A DNA stretch of 64,000 nucleotides from Pseudomonas cichorii. GTDB lineage: Bacteria; Pseudomonadota; Gammaproteobacteria; Pseudomonadales; Pseudomonadaceae. Numbering within the stretch: position 1 is the first letter of the stretch; each line of letters starts with the position of its first letter. The stretch covers positions 18,635-82,634 of the forward strand of contig NZ_RBRE01000085.1 in NCBI RefSeq assembly GCF_003700275.1. Direction: 5' to 3'. The position numbers and the translations under genes are program-made. Shown one piece after another: positions 17,671-25,545 of this stretch. The notes under the pieces are model-generated. The model saw only the letters and a program-made list of their open reading frames with translations, was not told the origin of the DNA and made no database searches.

Positions 17671-18468
17671 ATGACTGACGCAAATACCATGACCGAAAAA
17701 GCCGAAGCCCCCAAGGTCGAAGCCGAAGCGCCGCCGCCCCAGCCCTGGGAAGATGTGGTGCCCGAGAGCTTCCAGATGCTTCGCCTTTCGCCGCTGCCAA
17801 CCGACCGCGCAACCGGTGGGCGGCCGCTGCGCTTCGTGCAGTTTGGCCGTGCCGAGCGCCATAGCAAGGAACTGAGCCTGCTGCGGATCAATATCCAGTT
17901 GCCCGGGCAGCGGGTACGCAAGGAACAGAACAATCTGGATGTCTGGGTCGATCACCAGAAACACATGGTGCGCTTCGGCCCCGAATCGGGATTGCAGATC
18001 GAACCCTGGAACCGTGGCCTGGGACGTTTCCTGATCGCCCATGCGGTGCACTGGGCACAGAAGAAATGGTCATCCTACAAGATCGAAGGCGTTGCGCTGG
18101 CGAGCAAGGACGGCCTGAACGAAGACACGCGCCTGCGCCGCGATCACTTCCTGCGTACCCTGGGTTTTGAAGTGGTGTATGCCGATGCCCAGCACATGAA
18201 AGGCAGCATCAAGGATGTTCACGTCGGCAATCTGCACAGCACCTGGAACAACGACAAGGTGCAGATCATCGAAATCCTCGAAGCGTCGCACATGCTGGAA
18301 AAGGCCGAGCAGAACCTGATCGAGCAGGAAGTGGTGATTCGCGCCCACGAAGACCGGGTCAACAAGTACAAGCGCGAAGACAGCGGTTTGCGCTTCACCA
18401 TCGCCTGTCTGGTGACGTTTGCGGTGTTTCAGGCTGGCCTGCTGATCTGGATTGCCACCCACCGTTGA
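17671..18468 (+). CDS. Conserved tail-anchored protein of unknown function
   Basis: A 265-residue protein with a Pro/Glu/Ala-rich N-terminus (1-30), a central globular part (about 50-200), a helical, charged stretch likely to form a coiled coil (about 205-240) and one C-terminal membrane helix (about 244-262) ending WIATHR. The topology suggests a cytoplasmic domain anchored to the inner membrane from its C-terminus. The central part (NRGLGRFLIAHAVHWAQKKW) has an acyltransferase-like look, but I cannot confirm a GNAT domain. It lies between the hydrolase and prmB genes, an order kept in other Pseudomonas. Confidence 0.75.
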   Translation: MTDANTMTEKAEAPKVEAEAPPPQPWEDVVPESFQMLRLSPLPTDRATGGRPLRFVQFGRAERHSKELSLLRINIQLPGQRVRKEQNNLDVWVDHQKHMVRFGPESGLQIEPWNRGLGRFLIAHAVHWAQKKWSSYKIEGVALASKDGLNEDTRLRRDHFLRTLGFEVVYADAQHMKGSIKDVHVGNLHSTWNNDKVQIIEILEASHMLEKAEQNLIEQEVVIRAHEDRVNKYKREDSGLRFTIACLVTFAVFQAGLLIWIATHR

Positions 18469-18472
18469 TGCA

Positions 18473-18495
18473 AGGCGGGGTTTTGTACCCCGCCT
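18473..18495. terminator. Bidirectional terminator between convergent genes
   Basis: AGGCGGGG-N7-CCCCGCCT forms an 8-bp stem between the tail-anchored protein gene and prmB. Confidence 0.65.
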
Positions 18496-18506
18496 GTTCT
18501 CTGATT

Positions 18507-19415
18507 TCAGATTCGCGAATCGAACAGTGCCTGATGCTCGCGGCACTGTTCGGCGGTCAGCATGAACACACCATGGCCACCGCGCTGGAAGTCCAGCCAG
18601 GCGAAATCCACTTCCGGATACAGCGCCTGGACATGCACCTGGCTGTTGCCCACTTCGACAATCAACAAACCTTTCTCGGTCAGGTGATCGGCCGCCTGGC
18701 TGAGCATGCGCCGCACCAGATTCAGACCGTCGCTGCCACAGGCCAGCGCCAGTTCCGGTTCGTGCTGGTATTCATCGGGCATGTCGGCAAAGTCTTCGGC
18801 ATCGACATACGGCGGGTTGGAAACGATCAGGTCGAAGCGCTGCCCCGGCAGACCATCGAAGCCATCGCCCTGCACGGTGTAGACGCGCTCTTCCACGCCG
18901 TGACGCTCGATATTCTGATTGGCGACTTCAAGCGCCTCGAACGACAGGTCGGCCAGGACCACTTCGGCCTCGGGGAACTCGTCGGCACAGGCGATACCAA
19001 TGCAACCGGAGCCGGTGCACAGGTCCAGAATCCGCGCCGGTTCAGACGCCAGCCAGGGCGCAAAGCGCTCTTCGATCAGTTCGGCAATCGGCGAGCGGGG
19101 AATCAATACGCGATCGTCGACAATGAACGACATGCCGCAGAACCAGGCCTCTCCCAACAGGTAAGGCGTGGGCACGCGCTCGTCGATGCGACGCTTGATC
19201 AGGCGCTGCAGGTCAGCGATTTCGTCGACTTCAAGGCGGCAGTCCAGATAGCTGTCGGCAATTTCCCAAGGCAGGTGCAAGGCGCCCAGCACCAGTTGCC
19301 GCGCTTCATCCCAGGCATTGTCGGTACCGTGCCCGAAAAACACATCTTCCTCGTGAAAGCGGCTGACAGCCCAGCGGATATGGTCACGCACGGAGCGCAA
19401 ACGGGAAGTGATCAT
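18507..19415 (-). CDS. prmB: 50S ribosomal protein L3 N5-glutamine methyltransferase
   Basis: A 302-residue SAM-dependent methyltransferase. It carries the SAM loop [14 protein letters not shown] (near residue 135) and the N-methylase motif NPPY (near 200). PrmB methylates a glutamine of ribosomal protein L3 during 50S assembly. The start at 19415 has AAGGAG seven bases upstream; the slightly longer reading would need TTG. Length matches PrmB rather than the release-factor enzyme PrmC. It is convergent with the tail-anchored protein gene. Confidence 0.95.
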   Translation of the reverse strand: MITSRLRSVRDHIRWAVSRFHEEDVFFGHGTDNAWDEARQLVLGALHLPWEIADSYLDCRLEVDEIADLQRLIKRRIDERVPTPYLLGEAWFCGMSFIVDDRVLIPRSPIAELIEERFAPWLASEPARILDLCTGSGCIGIACADEFPEAEVVLADLSFEALEVANQNIERHGVEERVYTVQGDGFDGLPGQRFDLIVSNPPYVDAEDFADMPDEYQHEPELALACGSDGLNLVRRMLSQAADHLTEKGLLIVEVGNSQVHVQALYPEVDFAWLDFQRGGHGVFMLTAEQCREHQALFDSRI

Positions 19416-19615
19416 GGACAAGCTCCTTGGGGAAACGTTCTGGCAGGCCGGAAGTGTCCACCATTAGTCGCCCTTCATCAAGGCGAACCGCCACTAAACG
19501 CCACGCCAGACGGCCCTGCAGCCCAACAAAACCGGGGCTTGTGATTGTGGAGATTCACAGAATCGCTCAGCCAGAGGAGAATGTCGCAAAAGCCCCACCC
19601 GAAGGAGCCCGCTGG

Positions 19616-20206
19616 ATGTCATCTTTAAAGACCATGTTTCAACTCAGCGGCCGTGTTCATGCACCGGCCAACCTGAGCAATGCCACGCTGATTATCATCG
19701 ACGCCCAGAAAGAGTACCTCAGCGGTCCTCTGGCCCTGAGCGGCATCCATGAAGCCCTGGATAACATCGGCCAACTGGTGGCCAAGGCCCGTGCGGTAAA
19801 ATGCCCCATCGTGCATGTGCGCCACCTCGGCACTGTGGGCGGTCTGTTCGACCCGCAGGGTGAACGCGGGCAACTGGTCCCGGAGCTGGTGCCACAGGGC
19901 GACGAGCATCTGGTGGAGAAGCGCCTGCCCAATGCCTTCAACGGCACCGGCCTGCATGAGCTGCTGCAAAGCCTGGGGCATCTGGACCTGATCGTCTGCG
20001 GCTTCATGAGCCATTCGAGTATCAGCACCACCGTACGCGCGACCAAGGATTACGGTTATCGCTGCACCCTGGTCGACGATGCCTGCGCCACCCGCGACCT
20101 GCCCGGTCCCAATGGCGATGTCAGCGCGCATGATGTGCATCGCACGGAAATGGCGATCATGGCGGACAACTTCGCCACTCTGGCACTGACCAAAGACCTG
20201 ATCTGA
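19616..20206 (+). CDS. Isochorismatase-fold hydrolase with Cys-to-Ser change
   Basis: A 196-residue protein of the isochorismatase / cysteine hydrolase fold. Asp29 (in LIIIDAQKEY) and Lys102 (in VEKRLPNAF) match two of the usual triad, but the usual nucleophile Cys of the GFMTHMCVSTT-type motif is Ser135 here (GFMSHSSISTT). Members with Cys are amidohydrolases; isochorismatases proper do not need the Cys. This change therefore favours a non-amidase activity or a degenerate enzyme. The start at 19616 has GAAGGAG upstream. It is divergent from prmB. Confidence 0.85.
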   Translation: MSSLKTMFQLSGRVHAPANLSNATLIIIDAQKEYLSGPLALSGIHEALDNIGQLVAKARAVKCPIVHVRHLGTVGGLFDPQGERGQLVPELVPQGDEHLVEKRLPNAFNGTGLHELLQSLGHLDLIVCGFMSHSSISTTVRATKDYGYRCTLVDDACATRDLPGPNGDVSAHDVHRTEMAIMADNFATLALTKDLI

Positions 20207-20340
20207 CGACATGCGGCCTGCGTGGTTGTGTGAACCCTCTCACATAACCGCCCATCCCTTTGACCCCTCCCCTTCAGCGAAACCGGGAACAACCTCCTTG
20301 GTTTCGGGTCAGAGCGCCGATAACCATTGAGGAAATCGGC

Positions 20341-20661
20341 ATGAAAATATCCGACGGTTTCGATGCCCGCCGCTTGCGCCCCAAACAGCCGGGCCATTGG
20401 CGCGTGCGCTTCGGCACCGCGATTGCCACCTTGCTGGTCACCCTGGGCGTCTTGCTGACCATGGCCGGTGCTTCCGGCCTGATCGGCCACCCCCAGGCAC
20501 TGGGCGATCTGGATGCGACTCCGGCAGGCGCTGGCGTGATTGCTGTCAGCGGACTTCTGGTGCTGTATCTGGGCATCTGGCTATGGCGCCGCTGCCGTCG
20601 GCATCGGCGTCGCGCAAGGGGCTTGAGCATGTCCGCGCACTTGATGAAAAAACACGACTGA
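20341..20661 (+). CDS. Small two-helix membrane protein of unknown function
   Basis: A 106-residue protein with two hydrophobic helices (about 24-46 and 60-82) and a basic C-terminus (WRRCRRHRRRARG). This suggests an inner-membrane protein with cytoplasmic ends. I do not recognise a named family. The ATG follows a GAGGAAATCGGC leader. It lies 134 bases after the isochorismatase-fold gene and 46 before the Smr gene, all on the plus strand, so the three may be cotranscribed. Confidence 0.7.
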   Translation: MKISDGFDARRLRPKQPGHWRVRFGTAIATLLVTLGVLLTMAGASGLIGHPQALGDLDATPAGAGVIAVSGLLVLYLGIWLWRRCRRHRRRARGLSMSAHLMKKHD

Positions 20662-20707
20662 CCCTGCCGCCCTACACGGGTAAACTGGCCTCCTTAGCGG
20701 AGGCCCC

Positions 20708-21265
20708 ATGCAAGACGACGATTTTTCCCTGTTCAGAAACGAGACGCGCGGCGTCAAGCCGATCAAGCACGAGCACGCCGATATCGGTAAACCCAGGACC
20801 GACCGCAAGCTGCTGGCCAAACTCCGCCAGTCAGCCACGGTACGCACCGATTCGGTCACCGTTGACGGGCTCTCCGACCAGTTCGTGATTGATGTCGGTC
20901 CGGAAGATGTATTGAACTGGGCCCGCGACGGTGTGCAGGAAGGCCAGATGCGCAAGCTCAAGCTCGGCCAGATCAGCTTCGAGGGCGGCCTGGACCTGCA
21001 TGGCATGAGCGTGGAACTGGCCAGGGAAACCCTGTGGGAATTTCTCGCCGAGGCCACCAGGCTGGAAATCCGCTGCGTGCGCGTTACCCATGGCAAGGCT
21101 GTGCGCCTGGACGGCAAACGGCCGATGATCAAAAGCCACGTCAACACCTGGCTGCGCCAGCACCCGCAAGTGCTGGGCTTCTGCTCGTGCCTGGCCAAAC
21201 ATGGCGGTGCAGGCGCGGTCTACGTGATGCTCAAGCGCACCATGATGGAAGGTCGCGACGAATAA
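20708..21265 (+). CDS. Smr-domain DNA endonuclease-like protein
   Basis: A 185-residue protein with a C-terminal Smr domain (about 90-175). Signature parts are LDLHGMSVELARE, VTHGKAVRL and the ending KHGGAGAVYVMLKR. Smr domains are related to the C-terminal nuclease domain of MutS2 and can nick DNA or RNA; the stand-alone E. coli relatives are SmrA (YdaL) and SmrB. The cellular role in Pseudomonas is not settled. A hairpin follows the gene. Confidence 0.88.
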   Translation: MQDDDFSLFRNETRGVKPIKHEHADIGKPRTDRKLLAKLRQSATVRTDSVTVDGLSDQFVIDVGPEDVLNWARDGVQEGQMRKLKLGQISFEGGLDLHGMSVELARETLWEFLAEATRLEIRCVRVTHGKAVRLDGKRPMIKSHVNTWLRQHPQVLGFCSCLAKHGGAGAVYVMLKRTMMEGRDE

Positions 21266-21271
21266 TCAGGT

Positions 21272-21293
21272 CGGGCAGCCTTGAGGCTGCCCG
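21272..21293. terminator. Bidirectional terminator between smr and a small lipoprotein gene
   Basis: CGGGCAGCC-TTGA-GGCTGCCCG, a perfect 9-bp stem between convergent genes. There is little T-run. Confidence 0.7.
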
Positions 21294-21303
21294 AGCGGGA
21301 CTG

Positions 21304-21477
21304 TCAGCGCGGGCCACCACCGGGACCGAAACCCGGACCGCCAGGGCCACCGGGGCCACCACCACCCTGATGATGGCCTCCACCGTGGCCGCCAGGACCG
21401 GGCCAGAACGGCCAGCAGCCGGAAACCGAAGTCAGTACCGCGATCACCAGCGCTATTTTTGCTACTCGACTCAACAT
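21304..21477 (-). CDS. Very small Gly-rich lipoprotein (57 aa)
   Basis: A 57-residue open frame starting MLSRVAKIALVIAVL, with a short hydrophobic signal, a lipobox ending VSGC at Cys21, and then a segment made almost only of Gly and Pro with a few His and aromatic residues (FWPGPGGHGGGHHQGG...). The features point to a lipid-anchored protein in the outer membrane or periplasm, possibly metal-binding through the His cluster. Function is unknown. The ribosome-binding site is modest. It is convergent with smr and divergent from folE. Confidence 0.6.
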   Translation of the reverse strand: MLSRVAKIALVIAVLTSVSGCWPFWPGPGGHGGGHHQGGGGPGGPGGPGFGPGGGPR

Positions 21478-21711
21478 CCCGATTCACTCTCTCATGCAGC
21501 AATGATTGATTACCGATGCCTATGACCGCAGACAACACGGGAAGTAGGTAGCGATCGGGTAGCCAGAGCGTAATAAAAGCGTTACAAAAGCACTTCGTGC
21601 GCCGATTTATGCAGTGGCCATACACCTGCATGCATGCGTAAGTTATTATGTGCGACCTTTGGCGAAGGCATGGCCTTCGCGTTATCGAAACCCACACGGA
21701 AACACACTCCT

Positions 21712-22257
21712 GTGACACTGGAACAGAATTACACCGCCATATTGAGTCAGTTGGGCGAAGATGTGTCGCGCGAAGGTCTGCTCGACACCCCCAAGCGTGC
21801 CGCCAAGGCCATGCAGTACCTGTGTCGCGGTTATGAGCAGACTCTCGAAGAAGTGACCAACGGTGCGCTGTTCAGCTCCGATGCCAGCGAGATGGTGATG
21901 GTGCGCAACATCGAACTGTATTCGCTGTGCGAGCATCACCTGCTGCCGTTCATTGGCAAGGCGCATGTGGCCTACATCCCCAACGGCAAGGTATTGGGCC
22001 TGTCGAAAGTGGCGCGCATCGTCGATATGTTCGCCCGTCGCCTGCAGATCCAGGAAAACCTGAGCCGCCAGATCGCCGAGGCCATCCAGACGGTGACCGG
22101 TGCCATGGGTGTTGCAGTGGTCATCGAAGCCCAGCACATGTGCATGATGATGCGCGGCGTGGAAAAGCAGAACTCCTCGATGATCACTTCGGTGATGCTG
22201 GGTGAGTTCCGTGAAAACGCAGCAACCCGCAGCGAGTTCCTCAGCCTTATCAAGTAA
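21712..22257 (+). CDS. folE: GTP cyclohydrolase I
   Basis: A 181-residue enzyme that converts GTP to dihydroneopterin triphosphate, the first step of tetrahydrofolate synthesis. Zinc and catalytic residues are seen in [10 protein letters not shown] (Cys and His) and [13 protein letters not shown] chose the GTG at 21712, because translation from it gives the usual start [11 protein letters not shown] of Pseudomonas FolE; ATG at 21670 would add 14 residues. A strong hairpin follows the gene. Pseudomonas often has more than one folE, so this may be one of two copies. Confidence 0.93.
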   Translation: MTLEQNYTAILSQLGEDVSREGLLDTPKRAAKAMQYLCRGYEQTLEEVTNGALFSSDASEMVMVRNIELYSLCEHHLLPFIGKAHVAYIPNGKVLGLSKVARIVDMFARRLQIQENLSRQIAEAIQTVTGAMGVAVVIEAQHMCMMMRGVEKQNSSMITSVMLGEFRENAATRSEFLSLIK

Positions 22258-22263
22258 GGCCCG

Positions 22264-22304
22264 ACAGCCCGCGCCATGGCTCGGCTCATGGCCACGCGGG
22301 CTGT
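22264..22304 (+). terminator. Hairpin after folE
   Basis: ACAGCCCGCG at 22264-22273 pairs with CGCGGGCTGT at 22295-22304, with an inner CCATG/CATGG stem. Confidence 0.65.
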
Positions 22305-22338
22305 ACTTTCCATGACTGCCCCGCAACGAGGTTTGACC

Positions 22339-22710
22339 GTGTTCATGAAAGCCCTGAGGGTTGGCCTTGGCCAGCTCGTTATCATCGCCGACTTCATCAC
22401 TCGTCCGAGCAGGAAGAAGCGTGAACCGCAAGCCCAGGCAGCCGTCGATCAAGCGGCACGGGACCTGACCCTGTATCAGTTCCACGCCTGCCCGTTCTGC
22501 GTGAAGACCCGCCGCACCCTGCGTCGTCTCAATGTCCCGGTCGCTCTGCGCGACGCGAAGAACAACGAAAACGACCGCCAGACGCTGCTCAACGAAGGCG
22601 GCCGGATCAAGGTGCCCTGCCTGCGTATCCAGGAAGGCGACAAGACCACCTGGATGTATGAATCCAAGGTGATCATCGACTATCTGGACAAGCGTTTCGG
22701 CGCTATCTGA
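22339..22710 (+). CDS. Glutaredoxin-like protein with membrane-proximal N-terminus
   Basis: A 123-residue protein with a hydrophobic N-terminal segment (MFMKALRVGLGQLVIIADF) and a glutaredoxin/GST-N thioredoxin fold from about residue 45. The redox motif is CPFC (in FHACPFCVKTRRT), followed by the cis-Pro region KVPCL. It probably reduces disulfides or glutathione mixed disulfides, perhaps near the inner membrane. I chose the GTG at 22339, which follows GAGG; an ATG two codons later is also possible. It lies after folE on the same strand, beyond a hairpin. Confidence 0.85.
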   Translation: MFMKALRVGLGQLVIIADFITRPSRKKREPQAQAAVDQAARDLTLYQFHACPFCVKTRRTLRRLNVPVALRDAKNNENDRQTLLNEGGRIKVPCLRIQEGDKTTWMYESKVIIDYLDKRFGAI

Positions 22711-22715
22711 GCATA

Positions 22716-22745
22716 AGGGCTGTCGGCATCAGCGCGGGCAGCCCT
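22716..22745. terminator. Hairpin between convergent genes
   Basis: AGGGCTG and CAGCCCT form a 7-bp stem overlapping the end of the LprI-family gene. Confidence 0.4.
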
Positions 22746-23115
22746 CTTCGCGACACGCCACATAGCTTTTCAATTGCTTGACCCGTACCCGCGTATGTTC
22801 GGCCAGACACTGCGACTGCAGCAAAGGCCAGATCGAACCTGAGTCCTCAGCCTTGCCCACCCGATACAGGCAGTCAGCGTCGCGAAAGGCAATCCATTGG
22901 CGCTGGGCATCCTTGAGCGCCTGTTTGCGTGCCGGATCCTTCAACCAGCTCATCTGTGCCTTGTATTGCCGGTTCAACTCGCTATCGAGCGCGGCCAGGT
23001 CCTTGCCGGCGCATTGATTCATGCTGGCCTGACTGGCATTGCAATCCTCAGCCTGCGCCGAACAACCAATGCCCAGAGCCATGACGGCGGCCAGGGCGGC
23101 TATCGAATATCTCAC
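22729..23115 (-). CDS. LprI-family (DUF1311) periplasmic protein
   Basis: A 128-residue secreted protein. Residues 1-22 form a signal peptide ending SAQA. The mature part has the DUF1311 / LprI pattern: paired cysteines and the helix DLAALDSELNRQYKAQM...ALKDAQRQWIAFRDADC. LprI of mycobacteria inhibits lysozyme; that role is not shown for this relative. It is the last gene before the convergent glutaredoxin-like gene. Confidence 0.85.
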   Translation of the reverse strand: MRYSIAALAAVMALGIGCSAQAEDCNASQASMNQCAGKDLAALDSELNRQYKAQMSWLKDPARKQALKDAQRQWIAFRDADCLYRVGKAEDSGSIWPLLQSQCLAEHTRVRVKQLKSYVACREEGCPR

Positions 23116-23145
23116 GGGACTTTCCTCTCTTTTCTGCCCGGATGG

Positions 23146-23748
23146 TCAATCCAGCATGCCGATATAACCGGGCTGCTCCCTGACCCGCTCCAGCCATTGT
23201 TGAATGCCGGGGTACGGCGTCAGGTCGAAACCGCCCTGATGCGCCACATGGGTATAAGCGTAGAGGGCAATATCAGCGATGGAAAAAGTGTCGCCCACCA
23301 GGAACGGCGTGCGCTTGAGCTGTTGCTCCATCACTGCCAGGGCACGGTAACCGGACTTCTGCAACGCCCGGTACTCGTACAGGCGCTCTTCAGGCATGCC
23401 CAGATAGAACTGGATAAAACGCGCCACCGCGATTGCCGGCTCATGGCTGTACTGCTCGAAGAACTGCCATTGCAATACTTGCGTGCGCAGGCGAGGCTCG
23501 GCGGGCAGGTAAACGCTGCCATCGGCGAGGAAATTGAGAATCGCGTTGGACTCCCACAGGCACGTGCCGTCACTGAGTTCCAGCACCGGAATCTTGCCGT
23601 TGGGGTTCTTTTCCAGAAACGCCGGGGTCTGGGTTTCGCCGTTGAGGATATCCACGGGCACCCATTGGTACTCGCAGCCCAACAGATTGAGCATCAGTTT
23701 GATCTTGTAGCAGTTGCCCGAATTGTAATCGCCATAAACCTTGTACAT
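23146..23748 (-). CDS. Glutathione S-transferase family protein
   Basis: A 200-residue protein with an N-terminal thioredoxin-like GST domain (MYKVYGDYNSGNCYKIKLML; KIPVLEL with the cis-Pro; glutathione-binding ES in LWESNAIL) and a C-terminal helical domain. It should conjugate glutathione or act as a glutathione-dependent reductase; substrate unknown. It lies 30 bases before the LprI-family gene and 41 bases after the aminotransferase gene, all on the minus strand. Confidence 0.92.
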   Translation of the reverse strand: MYKVYGDYNSGNCYKIKLMLNLLGCEYQWVPVDILNGETQTPAFLEKNPNGKIPVLELSDGTCLWESNAILNFLADGSVYLPAEPRLRTQVLQWQFFEQYSHEPAIAVARFIQFYLGMPEERLYEYRALQKSGYRALAVMEQQLKRTPFLVGDTFSIADIALYAYTHVAHQGGFDLTPYPGIQQWLERVREQPGYIGMLD

Positions 23749-23789
23749 CGCCCTGCTCCCCCGCTGAAAACCCTGTGTGCCGAAACCGG

Positions 23790-24956
23790 TCAGGCGGCCT
23801 TGAGATTCTGTGCCTTGCGGATCACCGCTGCCAGTCGCTTGATCCCTTCATCAAGCCGCGCCGGATCAATGTGACTGAAATTCAGCCGTAAATATCCGTG
23901 ATTGGCGTCGGGGTCGGCAAAAAACGGCTCACCGGGCATGAAGGTCACGTCCTGAGCCAGTGCCGCATCCAGCAACGTGCGGGTGTCCTGCCGCTGTTTG
24001 AGCGTCAGCCAGAAGAACAGGCCGCCTTGTGGGCTGTTCCACTCGGCCAGATCGGCAAAGTGCTCCTGCAAGGCCGCCTCGAATGCATCGCGCCGCTCCC
24101 GGTAGAACCCGCGCAACTCGGCAAGATGCTCACGATAGTGCTGGGTACCGATCCACTGCAAGGCCTGCCACTGCCCGATGCGATTGGTGTGCAGGTCGGC
24201 CGACTGCTTGAGGCGCAACAGGTGCGGGAACAGATCCGGACTGGCAATCAGATAGCCGACACGCAGCCCCGGCAGCAGGGTTTTGGACACCGTTCCGGTA
24301 TAGATCCAGCTGGCTTTCTTGAGTCGGGAAACGATCGGCCTGGCATTGCCGCCATCGAAAGTCAGTTCGCGGTAGGGCTCGTCTTCGATCAGGGTCACGC
24401 CAAACTCGTCGAGCAAGGCTGCCACCGCATCGCGGCTGGCTTCGCTGTAACGCACCGCCGAGGGATTCTGGAAGGTCGGAATCAGGTAGGCGAAAGCCGG
24501 CTTGTGGCGCTCCAGACGCTGACGCAGGGCAATCAGGTCCGGACCTTCGGCCTGCAGGGGCACGGTCAGGCAATCGGCGCCGAACAGCTGGAAGATCTGC
24601 AGGGCGGCCAGGTAAGTCGGAGCTTCCAGAAGGATTTCAGTACCCTTGTCGATGTACAGCTTGGCGGCCAGATCCAGGGTCTGTTGCGACCCGCTGACCA
24701 CCAATACCTGGCTGGCCTGACACTCGACACCCAACGCCCGCGCCTCGGCCGCCAGCGCTTCACGCAACTCTGGCTCACCTTCGCTCATGCCGTACTGGCC
24801 GAGCGTCAGCGGCATGTCGGCCCACTCCACTTTTGGCAGCATGGCCTCGGCCGGCAAGCCTCCGGCAAAGGACATGACTTCCGGCCGCTGTGCCGCAGCG
24901 AGGATTTCGCGGATCAATGAACTCTTAAGGCGGGTAACACGTTCGGAGAAAGCCAT
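23790..24956 (-). CDS. PLP-dependent aminotransferase (class I/II)
   Basis: A 388-residue fold-type I aminotransferase starting MAFSERVTRLKSSLIREILAA. The PLP lysine is in TGTVSKTLLPGLRVGYL. It resembles the 2-aminoadipate/LysN-like and valine-pyruvate-type transferases fused to MocR in other proteins, but has no DNA-binding domain. Substrate unknown. I chose the ATG at 24956 (GGGAG five bases upstream). It is divergent from a marR gene, with a twin inverted repeat in the shared promoter region, so the MarR protein may control it. Confidence 0.9.
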   Translation of the reverse strand: MAFSERVTRLKSSLIREILAAAQRPEVMSFAGGLPAEAMLPKVEWADMPLTLGQYGMSEGEPELREALAAEARALGVECQASQVLVVSGSQQTLDLAAKLYIDKGTEILLEAPTYLAALQIFQLFGADCLTVPLQAEGPDLIALRQRLERHKPAFAYLIPTFQNPSAVRYSEASRDAVAALLDEFGVTLIEDEPYRELTFDGGNARPIVSRLKKASWIYTGTVSKTLLPGLRVGYLIASPDLFPHLLRLKQSADLHTNRIGQWQALQWIGTQHYREHLAELRGFYRERRDAFEAALQEHFADLAEWNSPQGGLFFWLTLKQRQDTRTLLDAALAQDVTFMPGEPFFADPDANHGYLRLNFSHIDPARLDEGIKRLAAVIRKAQNLKAA

Positions 24957-24986
24957 GGAAACTCCCTGTAGCGGAGTGGAAGGGAA

Positions 24987-25005
24987 ATACGTCAAACTTG
25001 TTGAC
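24987..25005. promoter_or_regulatory. Probable MarR operator, copy 1
   Basis: ATACGTCAA-N5-TTGAC, an inverted repeat GTCAA-N5-TTGAC in the divergent promoter region between the aminotransferase and marR genes. An identical arm arrangement recurs 42 bases downstream. Confidence 0.65.
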
Positions 25006-25028
25006 TCAAATTACGCCGCAAAGCCCGG

Positions 25029-25047
25029 ATACGTCAACATGCTTGAC
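25029..25047. promoter_or_regulatory. Probable MarR operator, copy 2, over the marR start
   Basis: ATACGTCAA-N5-TTGAC again, exactly 42 bp after copy 1. It covers the marR ATG at 25039, so binding here should block marR expression. Confidence 0.65.
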
Positions 25048-25524
25048 CTTAAAAATCCTGCCAATCAGCAAATCGCCATGGAAGCGTTCTTTTTCGGCTA
25101 CCAGGCATTTACCGCCAAGGTCGATGAAATGCTGGCCAAACGCGGGTTAAGCCGTGTCCATCAACGCATCGTGTTTTTCATTGCGCGTTATCCCGACCTG
25201 AGCGTGAAAGAGCTGCTTACGGTGCTGGGGGTCAGCAAACAGGCGCTCAATGTGCCGCTGCGCCAACTGATTGCCATGGAACTGGTGCACAGCAGTGCGC
25301 CCGATACCGACAAGCGCAAACGGCTGCTGGGCTTGAGCGAGGAAGGCAGCAGATTCGAGCAGGCACTGCGTCGGGAACAGGTGAAGCTCTTGCAACGTGT
25401 ATTCTCCGATGCCGGCCAGGAAGCGGTGGACGGCTGGCTGACGGTCAATCAGGCACTGGGGCTGACATTGCAGTCCGGTGCAAGGCCTGACAGCGACACC
25501 GAAACAACCAATAAAAAAGACTGA
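25039..25524 (+). CDS. MarR family transcriptional regulator
   Basis: A 161-residue winged-helix regulator. The DNA-binding region is about residues 45-110 (DLSVKELLTVLGVSKQALNVPLRQLIAMELVHS, then the wing DTDKRKRLLGLSEEG). The family usually represses its own and nearby genes until a small, often aromatic, ligand binds. It lies directly before benE, 21 bases apart, and opposite to the aminotransferase gene. Two copies of GTCAA-N5-TTGAC mark likely operators, one over its own start codon. A longer in-frame reading upstream exists but overlaps the divergent gene. Confidence 0.9.
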   Translation: MLDLKNPANQQIAMEAFFFGYQAFTAKVDEMLAKRGLSRVHQRIVFFIARYPDLSVKELLTVLGVSKQALNVPLRQLIAMELVHSSAPDTDKRKRLLGLSEEGSRFEQALRREQVKLLQRVFSDAGQEAVDGWLTVNQALGLTLQSGARPDSDTETTNKKD

Positions 25525-25545
25525 GATTGCCAAGGAAAGCCCTGC

